A stretch of 64,000 nt of DNA from Bdellovibrionales bacterium (GTDB lineage Bacteria; Myxococcota; XYA12-FULL-58-9; SYDY01), in contig SYDY01000121.1 in assembly GCA_005801425.1 (NCBI GenBank), positions 124,001 to 188,000 on the forward strand. Reading direction: 5' to 3'. The notes under the pieces were generated by a model that did not search any database, had not been told where the DNA came from, and saw only the letters and a list, made by a program, of their open reading frames with translations. The translations under genes were made by a program, and so were the position numbers. Each line of letters begins with the position of its first letter. The first letter of the stretch is position 1. Positions 56,117-64,000 of this stretch are shown piece by piece.

Positions 56117-57094
56117 ATGCGTGGATACATTCTCGCCGCAGGCATCGGCTCCCGTTTACGGCCCATCACATCCCATGTCCCCAAGCCCCTCCTACCTTTC
56201 GGCGGTTTTCGTTTGATCGAATACGCCATGCATTCGATGCGCGATGCCGGGGTGCAGAGCATCTCGGTAAATACCCATCACTTGGGTTCTCAGATCCATG
56301 ACTTTTTAGGCGATGGTTCACCATGGAACATGAACATTCAACTTTCCCATGAACCCGAACTTCTCGGAACAGGCGGCGGACTCGCCACCATGTTCGTCGA
56401 TGATACTGAACCATGCTTCGTTGCCAATGCAGATGTAATAACCGCCATCAATTGGAACGATGTGCTTGCAACCCATCGCAAATATGGTGCTGTCGCCACC
56501 ATGGTTTTACGTCCCAATTCGCAACCCGATCACTTTGCATCGATTGATGTCGATCCAAACGGACATGTAATCAAAATAGGAAAAAACGCTTCGGGGCCGT
56601 GGATGTTTACAGGTTTGCAAATCCTTGAACCTCGGGCTGTTGCACGCTTGCCTGTGGGCCGTGTCGCATGTTCAGTGGCCGATATGTACCGACCGTTGAT
56701 TGCAGATGGAGAGCCTGTGGTAGCCTACTTTAGCGACGGGTATTGGGCGGACTTGGGTACACCCTCGCGGTATCTTGAAGAAGCATTGCGTTTTTTAGAT
56801 GGCGATCCCCGTGGATTACCGGTAGCGCCCTATGCTGCGTATACAACACCGCGTCCTGGTATTTTTGTCCATGGCAATACCCAGATCAGCGATAAAGCAA
56901 CGCTCCTCGCACCTATGGCTATCGCTGATGGTGTTCATATTGGCGCTGAGAGCACAGTCGGACCCCATGTCATGATCGCGCAAAATGCACATATTGAACA
57001 TGGTGCTCACATAAGTCATGCGATCATACTCGACCATGCGATAGTCCATACGGGAGAATGCGTAGATCGTATGATCCGAATACGCGAAGCATGA
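56117..57094 (+). CDS. Sugar-phosphate nucleotidyltransferase (mannose-1-phosphate guanylyltransferase-like)
   Basis: A 325-residue enzyme. The Rossmann-like start YILAAGIGSRLRPIT and PKPLLPFGG match the NTP_transferase family; VANADVI is the metal-binding region. Residues about 250-318 form a left-handed beta helix with hexapeptide-like repeats (ISDKATLLAPMAIADGVHIGAEST). It activates a sugar-1-phosphate for surface polysaccharide or glycoprotein. ATG 56117 is preferred to 56099. It follows the REP hairpin and precedes the FHA gene by 15 bp. Confidence 0.88.
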   Translation: MRGYILAAGIGSRLRPITSHVPKPLLPFGGFRLIEYAMHSMRDAGVQSISVNTHHLGSQIHDFLGDGSPWNMNIQLSHEPELLGTGGGLATMFVDDTEPCFVANADVITAINWNDVLATHRKYGAVATMVLRPNSQPDHFASIDVDPNGHVIKIGKNASGPWMFTGLQILEPRAVARLPVGRVACSVADMYRPLIADGEPVVAYFSDGYWADLGTPSRYLEEALRFLDGDPRGLPVAPYAAYTTPRPGIFVHGNTQISDKATLLAPMAIADGVHIGAESTVGPHVMIAQNAHIEHGAHISHAIILDHAIVHTGECVDRMIRIREA

Positions 57095-57109
57095 TCAGAA
57101 AGGTATCCC

Positions 57110-57604
57110 ATGCATTCCCACCCTGTTTTGATCCACCGATTTTCGGCATCGGAACATGCCAATGAATTTCATGATGCCTTCAGTACAGAGCAGAGCCGCC
57201 CTTTCGGTGGTTTTTTTGAGATCCGCCCCCATGGTCATCATGCATCTACGGCATACCCGCAGATTGATACAGAACAATCTCAAATCTTGGCATTGTCTGT
57301 TCGCCACAACGATGAAGAAAGCCTGTTACCAAGGATCACCATAGGACGAAGCAGAAGCAACGACTTGGTCATCCCATATCCGCAGATCTCAAAATTTCAC
57401 GCCTATATCACGGAACATCCCAACGGCGTTTATGCATTGCACGATGCCGGTGCCACCAACGGAACATTCATCGCGGATACACGATTGATCCCACATACGC
57501 CCTATCCTTTACCGGCACATTGCGAGATCAGATTCGGTTCACACACCTTCGAATTTTACACGCCTCAAGCCTTTGCAGAAACTCAAACAACATCTGCACT
57601 CTAG
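57110..57604 (+). CDS. FHA domain protein
   Basis: A 164-residue protein. Residues about 70-150 are a forkhead-associated domain: TIGRSRSNDLVI (pThr-binding Arg and Ser), SKFHAYI and ATNGTFI, all present. The first 60 residues are not recognised. It probably reads Thr phosphorylation by Hanks-type kinases, of which one is encoded at 31403-33817. AGAAAGG lies 6 bases before the ATG. Confidence 0.9.
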   Translation: MHSHPVLIHRFSASEHANEFHDAFSTEQSRPFGGFFEIRPHGHHASTAYPQIDTEQSQILALSVRHNDEESLLPRITIGRSRSNDLVIPYPQISKFHAYITEHPNGVYALHDAGATNGTFIADTRLIPHTPYPLPAHCEIRFGSHTFEFYTPQAFAETQTTSAL

Positions 57605-57647
57605 CATGCGATAATGATTGAGAGCCCTGTGTCTTAAGGAAAAACAA

Positions 57648-58310
57648 ATGCGCGGGGCGATGGCTGCATTGGGCTCACTTGGTTTTCATGATGATCTTGA
57701 GCTCAAACCCTATCGCATGCAGTTTGGGCATCGCGAAACCATACTCCTCGCCATGGGTTTGGAATTGTATACGGCCCGGCCCTCTGAGAAGTATCAAGAA
57801 CATACGGTGGGTGATGTATTGATCCAAACATCACAGCAACTTGATGCCATGATCGAAAAAAATCAAAATATCAAACCCATTGCCGATGCGATACGCTATG
57901 CGGGTCACCTCGAAATTTTGCGTGCAGTGACCGCCGTACAGCTTGATCGCAAACGCTATGCCGAGATCTGTACACGACGCATTCATCGGATCATTGAATT
58001 GCTTGGGAGCCGCAGGCTTCTGCTGGTGGTGGTCAATGATCGCATTCTTTCTGGTTTTGCGTGTGTTGGCTTAGACAATGGCAACCTTCGGCTGCAAATA
58101 ACCCATCCCCACGGGGTTCAACGCTGGGAAGTGCATATGGGAGGTGTCCATGGCGGATCCTTCGAACGATGGTTGCAAGCCTGGTATCTTGATCCCAATC
58201 ATCCCGACATTCCTCCAGGTGGCGTCTCTCTGCCCTGTGATCTCCAGCCTCCCAACAACCCAACTGAACTTGTACAAGGCTGGATCGCGGAGTTAAATCT
58301 ACAGGCATGA
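57648..58310 (+). CDS. Hypothetical protein
   Basis: A 220-residue soluble protein, not recognised. It starts at ATG 57648 (AAGGAAA upstream). Mid-region pieces are RRLLLVVVNDRILSGFACVGLDNGN and a Trp-containing GGSFERWLQAWYLDPNHPDIPPG. Short gaps to the FHA gene and 4-bp overlap with the DUF2071 gene suggest one operon. Confidence 0.65.
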   Translation: MRGAMAALGSLGFHDDLELKPYRMQFGHRETILLAMGLELYTARPSEKYQEHTVGDVLIQTSQQLDAMIEKNQNIKPIADAIRYAGHLEILRAVTAVQLDRKRYAEICTRRIHRIIELLGSRRLLLVVVNDRILSGFACVGLDNGNLRLQITHPHGVQRWEVHMGGVHGGSFERWLQAWYLDPNHPDIPPGGVSLPCDLQPPNNPTELVQGWIAELNLQA

Positions 58311-59041
58311 GAACTTTTTTATCCGCCCACTGGAACAATCTCATACTGGCGAATTTCCCGGTGGATGCCCACCTTCTTTTGCCATTTATACCAGCGGGTA
58401 CGGAACTGGATTTATGGCATGGCCAAGCCTATGTCAGTTTGGTTGCGTTTGGCTTTGACCAAACCAAAGTGCTATCTGTCCCCTGGCCTTTGCATCGCAA
58501 TTTCGAAGAAATCAATTTACGTTTCTATGTTAAACGTATTGATGGTTCTGACGTTAAACGTGGTGTCGTCTTTATCAAAGAAATCGTACCACGGTGGCTG
58601 ATCGCCACAATGGCCAATATTTTTTATAACGAACGTTATACGTCCTTGCCAACACGAAGAAAAGTAGAATCCGAGAAACAAACCATGGGCGTTGCCTATG
58701 AATGGAAATCGAAAAATCAATGGGCAAAAGTAGGTGTTGTTGTGTCAACTGAGCAGCAGAATCTGCTTCCTGGATCCTTCGAAGAATTCATTGCAGAACA
58801 TTACTGGGGATACACACGCGTCTCGGGAACAAAGACCATAGAATATCGTGTTGACCATCCACCATGGACCCTACAAAAAGTATTAGAACATTGCATTGTT
58901 TTGCACGATGAAGCACTCTATGGTTCAGCATTGCACAAAATATTTGAAAACCAACCCCATTCGATTTTTCTGGCAACAGGATCGCATGTACGTGTGTCTT
59001 TTGGCCGAAAATTAGTAACGACTCAAATGCCTTCAATCTGA
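58307..59041 (+). CDS. DUF2071 (YqjF-like) family protein
   Basis: A 244-residue protein. The N-terminus SAHWNNLILANFPVDAHLLLPFIPAGTELDLWHGQ and HRNFEEINLRFYV are close to the DUF2071/YqjF pattern, found in many bacteria with unknown role. No membrane helix or signal is seen. It overlaps the preceding gene by 4 bp. Confidence 0.88.
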   Translation: MRTFLSAHWNNLILANFPVDAHLLLPFIPAGTELDLWHGQAYVSLVAFGFDQTKVLSVPWPLHRNFEEINLRFYVKRIDGSDVKRGVVFIKEIVPRWLIATMANIFYNERYTSLPTRRKVESEKQTMGVAYEWKSKNQWAKVGVVVSTEQQNLLPGSFEEFIAEHYWGYTRVSGTKTIEYRVDHPPWTLQKVLEHCIVLHDEALYGSALHKIFENQPHSIFLATGSHVRVSFGRKLVTTQMPSI

Positions 59042-59099
59042 GCGAAGTATTTTTTATCCAAAGCATTGAGAGTGTCCGCCAAGCTTGGTACCCTTCGCT

Positions 59100-60251
59100 A
59101 TGCGATTTTTCGTACCAATATTCTCGTTTTTCTTCATGAACGGATGCCTTCTAGGGCAACCGCCCGCAACAACAGCAGCCCCAATCAGCCAAGTCCAGAA
59201 CAATGATGACGCAGAAAGTGAACGTCGCAACAAACAACGCAATGATCAGCTCAACGCACTCCGCGGCATGGCACAGGAACAAATCAATAGCATACGAGGT
59301 ACATCCCCAACCGAGATGCTTGCAAAACAAGGCTGGGCAACATTAATCACAAACACCCCAGCTCAATTACCAACACAACTCAATCTTACCAACACGATGT
59401 TGCGTAAAGATATCGATACGCATGTCATTTGCGATGCTGCAAGCAAACTCACGCCCGTGGCCCTCCAGTGTGTTGCAAATAACCATCCAGCACCCATGAT
59501 CGTTGCCACCATGAAACTCGATCTCGGCGCAACCGCGCATGGTGTACGTGGGATCACCGAAATTCGCACCCTCGCCGATGGCAGTGCACCAAGACCCAAT
59601 CCTGCATTCGCAGATGCAACATCCCATGAGTCGGCCGTACGCACACGTCTTGAACGTTTGATCAAAGCTCACAGCAAATGGAATACGCAGTGTGAAAATG
59701 CAAAACGGAATGCCGAAAATACCACCAATTGTCCTTACTGCAACGCCGACTATCTTGGGCGAACAGCCTGTGAAACCACCCGTGATTTGCAAGGGATGAT
59801 CGAAGAAACACAAAAAGAAATAGAACGTGCTGCAGCGGTAAGTGCTTTCACCGAACCCACCCTCTCCCAACCCCAAACACGAGAGATTTTGGTACCCGCA
59901 TATCTCAATACCTGGGTTCGTCCCGTCAAAGCATCCTTGGAACTCAAGATGCTTGGGATCACTTCACGATTTACCCATAGCATCAATGTCCATGTCGAAT
60001 TAAAATCGGGTTCCATTTTACCTCCCAATCACGGAGAGGTTCCTCCTGCACTCAACACAGCACTTCTTAAGCGACTCGCCGAAGCCATCGCCCATGACAT
60101 CACAGAGATTGGCAACCAACGAGCCGCAATTTTAGATCTTCAATGTACAGATGAACCCTCAGCGCGAAGCCCTGCCTGGGTTGCATGCCGCGTAGAACGG
60201 TTGCTTTTGCGTGGAACACCCTTGGATGCAAGCGCCGTATTCGGTTTCTGA
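59100..60251 (+). CDS. Lipoprotein of unknown function
   Basis: A 383-residue protein with signal MRFFVPIFSFFFMNGC (lipobox MNGC, Cys 16). Downstream is a Gln/Asn-rich segment, then a mostly helical region with a CENAKRNAENTTNCPYCNADY stretch (three Cys plus one). It ends with a likely beta-rich domain. No family recognised. ATG 59100 is used because it gives the lipobox; TTG 59085 is a minor alternative. Confidence 0.7.
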   Translation: MRFFVPIFSFFFMNGCLLGQPPATTAAPISQVQNNDDAESERRNKQRNDQLNALRGMAQEQINSIRGTSPTEMLAKQGWATLITNTPAQLPTQLNLTNTMLRKDIDTHVICDAASKLTPVALQCVANNHPAPMIVATMKLDLGATAHGVRGITEIRTLADGSAPRPNPAFADATSHESAVRTRLERLIKAHSKWNTQCENAKRNAENTTNCPYCNADYLGRTACETTRDLQGMIEETQKEIERAAAVSAFTEPTLSQPQTREILVPAYLNTWVRPVKASLELKMLGITSRFTHSINVHVELKSGSILPPNHGEVPPALNTALLKRLAEAIAHDITEIGNQRAAILDLQCTDEPSARSPAWVACRVERLLLRGTPLDASAVFGF

Positions 60252-60325
60252 TTGCCCCACCAAAAAACATCCACTATCATCATCCCACCACGTCGTCATC
60301 CGGGGGGGAACTGGATGATAAACCC

Positions 60326-61768
60326 ATGCTTAATCTTTTTTCGCCAATGCGGCTGCTCAAGCCATTGTTACCGCATATCTCTCACACCATAAAAGCCCCC
60401 AAACAACCACGAACGGATTTGCGATTTCATCACGATGTCTATGACGCGCATGTCAACATACGAAGACAGCATCAACAAAGCTGTGCCACCCTCGACGTCA
60501 AAAACATGTCACTTTCTTTGCCGGTTCATCGCATAGGAACACCTGTCGCGGCCCCCAATGCCCCAGTTACCGTGGTTGCCTATTGGGATGGTGGCAGCGA
60601 TGTTCATAATGACCCCCACGATCCGGGTCCTTACACATTGTTGCAACAAGACGGGCGCAACATCACCAATATGCCGTTGTTTGCTCAAGGCCCCATGCAA
60701 GCACCCAATGGACTTGATGTTGCCGACGATGATTACCTCAACAGTTGGCGTGGTGCCCCACAAACCACATCGGACATCCAAGTATTTCAAGCACAATACC
60801 CCGATGTGCATATGCAAATGTCCATGCTCGATAGGCCGCAACGTCATTGGGCAGATTTACTGAATGCAGGTGTTGACGATTGGATTCATTTTTTTGAAAG
60901 CAAAAAAACGAGTCCCGAAGAAACCGGATTTGCAGGCATCGATTACGACAATGAAACCGTTGCAAACGATGCGCAATGGATCCAAGCAGGACGATGGATG
61001 ACCATTTTCGGACGTCTGTACTACGGCACAGAGGGGACCGTTGCATTCACGGCTTACACCGGTTCCGATCTTGATCGACAAATATTACAAAACCCCATCA
61101 CGCAAAATGAATTTGCAATGATGCAATACATTGTTGCAAATGGAGCAAATGTTCATCCCACGGCGAAGCAAATTGTCGCGCAAGTAAGCACATGGCTTCA
61201 AAATGGCGTGCAGATGCCACTTTCTGTGCTCATCAACTACGCATGCAGCATGAATTACTCCACCCCCATAGCCGATGCAGATATTTACGCACCATGGATG
61301 AGCATCAATGCAGGCGGCATTGTGCGTGACGGCTACACCTGCACGTTCCCAGGGTTCCGACCCGATTATAATAATTTGCCAACCGGTAGATTAGCATTTC
61401 CCAATGGAAAACTTGCTCAAGGCGGCATGGAATTTCAATCAAGTGCTGTCGCAAACAATCCAAACATCAGCAATCCAACCTGGTGGCCACAATTTCTGAC
61501 AAGCCTTGATGTAGGGACAAATCCCAATCAATGTTATTCTATTCCGTTTCAAGAATTGCTTACAGCGGCACAATCGAAAGATTGTGTGGTTCTGGATGAA
61601 AAGAGTTCATCTTTCTGGGTACGCTGTGCACAACAATTAGGTATCGCACGTTGGCGTCATCGCTACTTTGCAATTCCAACCCACCATCTTCCTTCGATGA
61701 AAGAAGCGCCTATTCGCGATGGGCACTTTATTGTTCCTGAGATGTGGGTACGGAAGCATGCTAAATAA
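60326..61768 (+). CDS. Divergent GH18-like (chitinase-fold) protein without signal peptide
   Basis: A 480-residue protein. Residues about 75-290 suggest a GH18 TIM barrel: TVVAYWDGG strand (about 80), IQVFQAQYPDVHMQMSML strand, then FAGIDYDNE (about 202-210), which mirrors the chitinase motif FDGIDxDxE with the last Asp and the catalytic Glu 210 kept. The first Asp is Ala. The C-terminal 180 residues are unassigned. There is no signal peptide. The start ATG 60326 is preferred; the frame begins near 60185 inside the lipoprotein gene. The fold is an inference from a short motif. Confidence 0.6.
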   Translation: MLNLFSPMRLLKPLLPHISHTIKAPKQPRTDLRFHHDVYDAHVNIRRQHQQSCATLDVKNMSLSLPVHRIGTPVAAPNAPVTVVAYWDGGSDVHNDPHDPGPYTLLQQDGRNITNMPLFAQGPMQAPNGLDVADDDYLNSWRGAPQTTSDIQVFQAQYPDVHMQMSMLDRPQRHWADLLNAGVDDWIHFFESKKTSPEETGFAGIDYDNETVANDAQWIQAGRWMTIFGRLYYGTEGTVAFTAYTGSDLDRQILQNPITQNEFAMMQYIVANGANVHPTAKQIVAQVSTWLQNGVQMPLSVLINYACSMNYSTPIADADIYAPWMSINAGGIVRDGYTCTFPGFRPDYNNLPTGRLAFPNGKLAQGGMEFQSSAVANNPNISNPTWWPQFLTSLDVGTNPNQCYSIPFQELLTAAQSKDCVVLDEKSSSFWVRCAQQLGIARWRHRYFAIPTHHLPSMKEAPIRDGHFIVPEMWVRKHAK

Positions 61769-61861
61769 TGCAGCACGAAACAAGAGGCGGTTCCTGAACC
61801 CAGGCCATCGCATCTAAAATTCTTTCGAGATCATGCTTAAGCATATCGTTACCGTTGCCTT

Positions 61862-61895
61862 GCCATCCGTGTGCAGGTCCTCGCACACGGATGGC
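61862..61895. terminator. Strong hairpin between convergent genes
   Basis: GCCATCCGTGTGC (61862-61874) and GCACACGGATGGC (61883-61895) form a perfect 13-bp stem with an 8-nt loop. It sits between the ends of the GH18-like gene and hisD. There is no T run on either strand, so intrinsic termination is uncertain; it may be a bidirectional stabiliser. Confidence 0.55.
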
Positions 61896-61941
61896 GAGAC
61901 ACAGGCTACGAATTGAAACGCAATCAATTCATGCTAACAAA

Positions 61942-63186
61942 TTATCGTTTTTCCGCACTACGCGCATGGGCTTCAAGGCCTTCAAGACGCGCAAGCTCTG
62001 CGGCATCACGAACCATGGAAGCGTCGGCATGGCCATCCACATGAAGCCATGTGCGTATGCGTAAAAAATGAAACACCGAAAGTCCGCCGGCAAATCGCGA
62101 ACCACCACCGGTAGGCAACGTGTGATTGGGACCAATGCCGTAATCACCGAATACTTCGGCGCTTCCTGAACCCACAAACAATGCACCGTAATGGGTCACA
62201 CGTTTGCGGACATCGTCTGCATTGCGACACAAGAGTTCTAAATGCTCAGGTGCAATGCGATCACTCACTTCGACTGCTTCTTCCATGGACTTGACAATCA
62301 CACAAAAACCGCGTTTCAGCGCAGAAGATGCCGTATCAGCTGTAGAAAGCGTTTTAAGTTGTTCGGCAAGCGCCATATTCACATCATCCGCAAGCGATAC
62401 GCACGTTGTAATCAGCACAGGCAACGCATCGGGATCATGTTCGGCTTGCGCCAAAAGATCGGCCGCGATCATGGATGGGTCGGCACTTTCATCGGCGATC
62501 ACAACAAGTTCCGAAGGACCTGCCAACATATCAATGCCAACATCGCCCGACACAATTTTTTTGGCGGCCGTCACAAAACGATTGCCAGGTCCCGCGATCA
62601 CATCCACACGAGGGATCGCTCCCGCGCCATAGGCAAATGCCGCAATGGCCTGAGCGCCACCCGCGCAAAGCAGTGCATTGGCACCGGCCACAGACGCAGC
62701 TGCGATGGTGTGAACACTCGGATTGGGCGATGCAACCCACACATCACGAACGCCAGCAGCACGTGCCGTGATTGCAGTCATCAATACTGACGACGGCAGC
62801 GGAAAACGACCCCCAGGGGCATAGCATCCTGCGCGTTGCACAGGCACAACTTCTTGGCCGGCCGTGCCACCAAGGACAGGCATTGTCACATCACCAATGC
62901 TCGCACGTTGGGCATGTGCGAACGTGGCAATGCGTTCTGCGGTACGTTCAAGCAAAGCACGTTCATCTTTGGGTAACGCATCGAGCACACGTTTAAGTTG
63001 CGCAGCGTCCATCACCAGAGGCGCATCTTGGGGTAAGCGATCAAATTTTTCTGCGTATTCACGCAATGCCGATTCGCCTCTGTTACGAATTGCTTCGATG
63101 ATCGTTGTTACAACCGACATCGTTTCTTGGTCGACCACCGGGTTTGCAACTGCTGGAATTTGCGAAGGATCCAATCGACGTAGCAT
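61942..63186 (-). CDS. hisD: Histidinol dehydrogenase
   Basis: A 414-residue HisD of normal size. It shows GGRFPLPSSVLMTAITARAAGV, GPGNRFVTAAKKIVSGDVGIDMLAGPSE, and the Glu-His catalytic pair in RIAPEHLEL, followed by GIGPNHTLPTGG (zinc-ligand region). It makes histidine from histidinol in two NAD-linked steps. It follows the HisA-HisIE gene by 5 bp, so the two share an mRNA. The end lies near a strong hairpin. Confidence 0.97.
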   Translation of the reverse strand: MLRRLDPSQIPAVANPVVDQETMSVVTTIIEAIRNRGESALREYAEKFDRLPQDAPLVMDAAQLKRVLDALPKDERALLERTAERIATFAHAQRASIGDVTMPVLGGTAGQEVVPVQRAGCYAPGGRFPLPSSVLMTAITARAAGVRDVWVASPNPSVHTIAAASVAGANALLCAGGAQAIAAFAYGAGAIPRVDVIAGPGNRFVTAAKKIVSGDVGIDMLAGPSELVVIADESADPSMIAADLLAQAEHDPDALPVLITTCVSLADDVNMALAEQLKTLSTADTASSALKRGFCVIVKSMEEAVEVSDRIAPEHLELLCRNADDVRKRVTHYGALFVGSGSAEVFGDYGIGPNHTLPTGGGSRFAGGLSVFHFLRIRTWLHVDGHADASMVRDAAELARLEGLEAHARSAEKR

Positions 63187-63191
63187 GCCAA

Positions 63192-64000
63192 TTACTCCGA
63201 TTTTGCATTGCCTGGACGACGCGTAAGCCTGAGCGATCGCCGATCCAAAACACGTTCGACTTCATCCAAGGTGACGCCACCGCGCGCCATGGCCACCATA
63301 GCAAAAAATAAAACATCGGCCGTTTCGAGTGCGATATCATTGTGCGAAGCTGCATCGGCCAGTTCGCCCGCTTCTTCTTCTAACTTTGAACGCAGCAATG
63401 CGGGCTCGCGAAATAAACGCGCAGTGTATGAATCGTCGGGTGCATTTTTGAGGCGTTCGTTAAGCAATGCCACCAGTGCATGCAAGCCACGTTTTTCGCC
63501 CCAACAGGTCCATGTATTTTCGTGACAAAATCCAGGTTCACCTTGGCGAACCGTAAAGCGCAGCGTATCCGCATCGCAATCCATGTCCACGGCAAGCAAT
63601 GTTTGCAGAGCACCCGATGTGGCGCCTTTGATCCACAAACCACCACGACTGCGCGAATGGTATGCACCACAACGATGATCGATCGCATAACGCAAACTTT
63701 CACGATCGCTGTAGGCAAGTCCCAGCGCCATCCCAGCTTCATCCACAACCACGGTAGGCCACAGCCCATCGGCACGATCGCTTGTCAAACATGCGGCCAC
63801 CGAATCGGTCAAATCAAAGCGTCCGGTATAAAGCGCCATACCCACTTGGGCATCCGCACCCATTTTGTGAATGTCGGCAACATCTTGGGCTGTGGTCACA
63901 CCACCAGCTACCGTGAGTTGCGCTGGCCATGCCATGGAAACAAGTTCTTTCACGCGGTTCAGATCGATGCCTTCCAATCGACCTTCACGTTCCACAAACG
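63192..64000 (-). CDS. HisA-HisIE fusion (partial, 5' end cut by window)
   Basis: The frame is open at 64000, so the N-terminus is missing. The visible 269 codons start with the end of HisA (VEREGRLEGIDLNRV, LTVAGGVTTAQDVADIHKMGADAQVGMALYTGRF), then a HisI phosphoribosyl-AMP cyclohydrolase (LWIKGATSGALQTLLAVDMDCDADT, and GFCHENTWTCW; zinc/metal ligands kept), then a HisE pyrophosphohydrolase (LLRSKLEEEAGELADAA, EEEAGE core). HisA normally stands alone and HisI-HisE is a common fusion; having all three in one chain is uncommon. The GTG near 63995 is an internal Val, not a start. Confidence 0.9.
   Translation of the reverse strand, partial: FVEREGRLEGIDLNRVKELVSMAWPAQLTVAGGVTTAQDVADIHKMGADAQVGMALYTGRFDLTDSVAACLTSDRADGLWPTVVVDEAGMALGLAYSDRESLRYAIDHRCGAYHSRSRGGLWIKGATSGALQTLLAVDMDCDADTLRFTVRQGEPGFCHENTWTCWGEKRGLHALVALLNERLKNAPDDSYTARLFREPALLRSKLEEEAGELADAASHNDIALETADVLFFAMVAMARGGVTLDEVERVLDRRSLRLTRRPGNAKSE

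Overview
The window looks like a chromosomal piece of a Myxococcota / deltaproteobacterial-type bacterium of intermediate GC content. The evidence is a Glt/Agl-like gliding-type envelope operon (AgmX/PglI-type protein, ExbB/ExbD-like motor subunits, large TPR proteins, an MglA-like Ras GTPase), a Ser/Thr kinase with PEGA repeats, many lipoproteins, Cys-rich secreted proteins and an S41 protease with a long C-terminal extension. No phage, plasmid, insertion sequence or CRISPR array was seen. Both ends cut genes: a cyclic-nucleotide-binding protein at position 1 and a HisA-HisIE fusion at 64000.

Layout. 1-11.2 kb (minus strand): one long operon from the MglA-like GTPase down to the cyclic-nucleotide-binding protein, probably a trans-envelope proton-driven machine. 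11.3-14.1 kb (plus): two adjacent ATP-grasp ligases, a candidate small-molecule or peptide-ligation pair, divergent from the operon across a perfect palindrome. 14.1-17.7 kb (minus): tadA, tRNA-Ser(CGA), SRP RNA, tRNA-Ser(GGA), dnaX, ybaB, recR; dnaX carries repeat sequences translated in its linker. 17.7-21.5 kb: M23 peptidase, coaX, SpmA-SpmB fusion, coiled-coil protein. 21.6-24.8 kb: a 1047-residue protein with an MGDG-synthase/MurG-like glycosyltransferase core. 24.8-29.8 kb (plus): lipoprotein, pssA, uvrB, uvrC. 29.9-35.3 kb: outer-membrane protein, PEGA kinase, recX, dapA. 35.4-39.2 kb: TPR protein, a cobalamin riboswitch with two lipoproteins behind it, tRNA-Arg(ACG). 39.3-47.5 kb: J-domain protein, enoyl-CoA hydratase, an orphan gene divergent from an atypical kinase-like protein, a tetraheme cytochrome lipoprotein, PEGA/TPR protein, Cys-rich lipoprotein. 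47.5-53 kb: rlmH, a GT4 glycosyltransferase, and the operon secreted protein-proB-proA-rsfS. 53-61.8 kb (plus): S41 protease, sugar nucleotidyltransferase, FHA protein, an unknown, a DUF2071 protein, a lipoprotein, a GH18-like protein. 61.9-64 kb (minus): hisD behind hisA-hisIE.

A family of short GTAG-ended palindromes (REP-like) is scattered over the window, mostly at gene ends, but also inside dnaX and inside the signal-peptide region of a riboswitch-controlled lipoprotein. The most unusual items are the envelope operon with its own GTPase, the ATP-grasp pair, the B12-riboswitch lipoproteins, the translated REPs, the HisA-HisIE fusion, and three large proteins (glycosyltransferase, kinase-like, GH18-like) that have no signal peptide. 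Functions were assigned by reading motifs only; no database search was possible.
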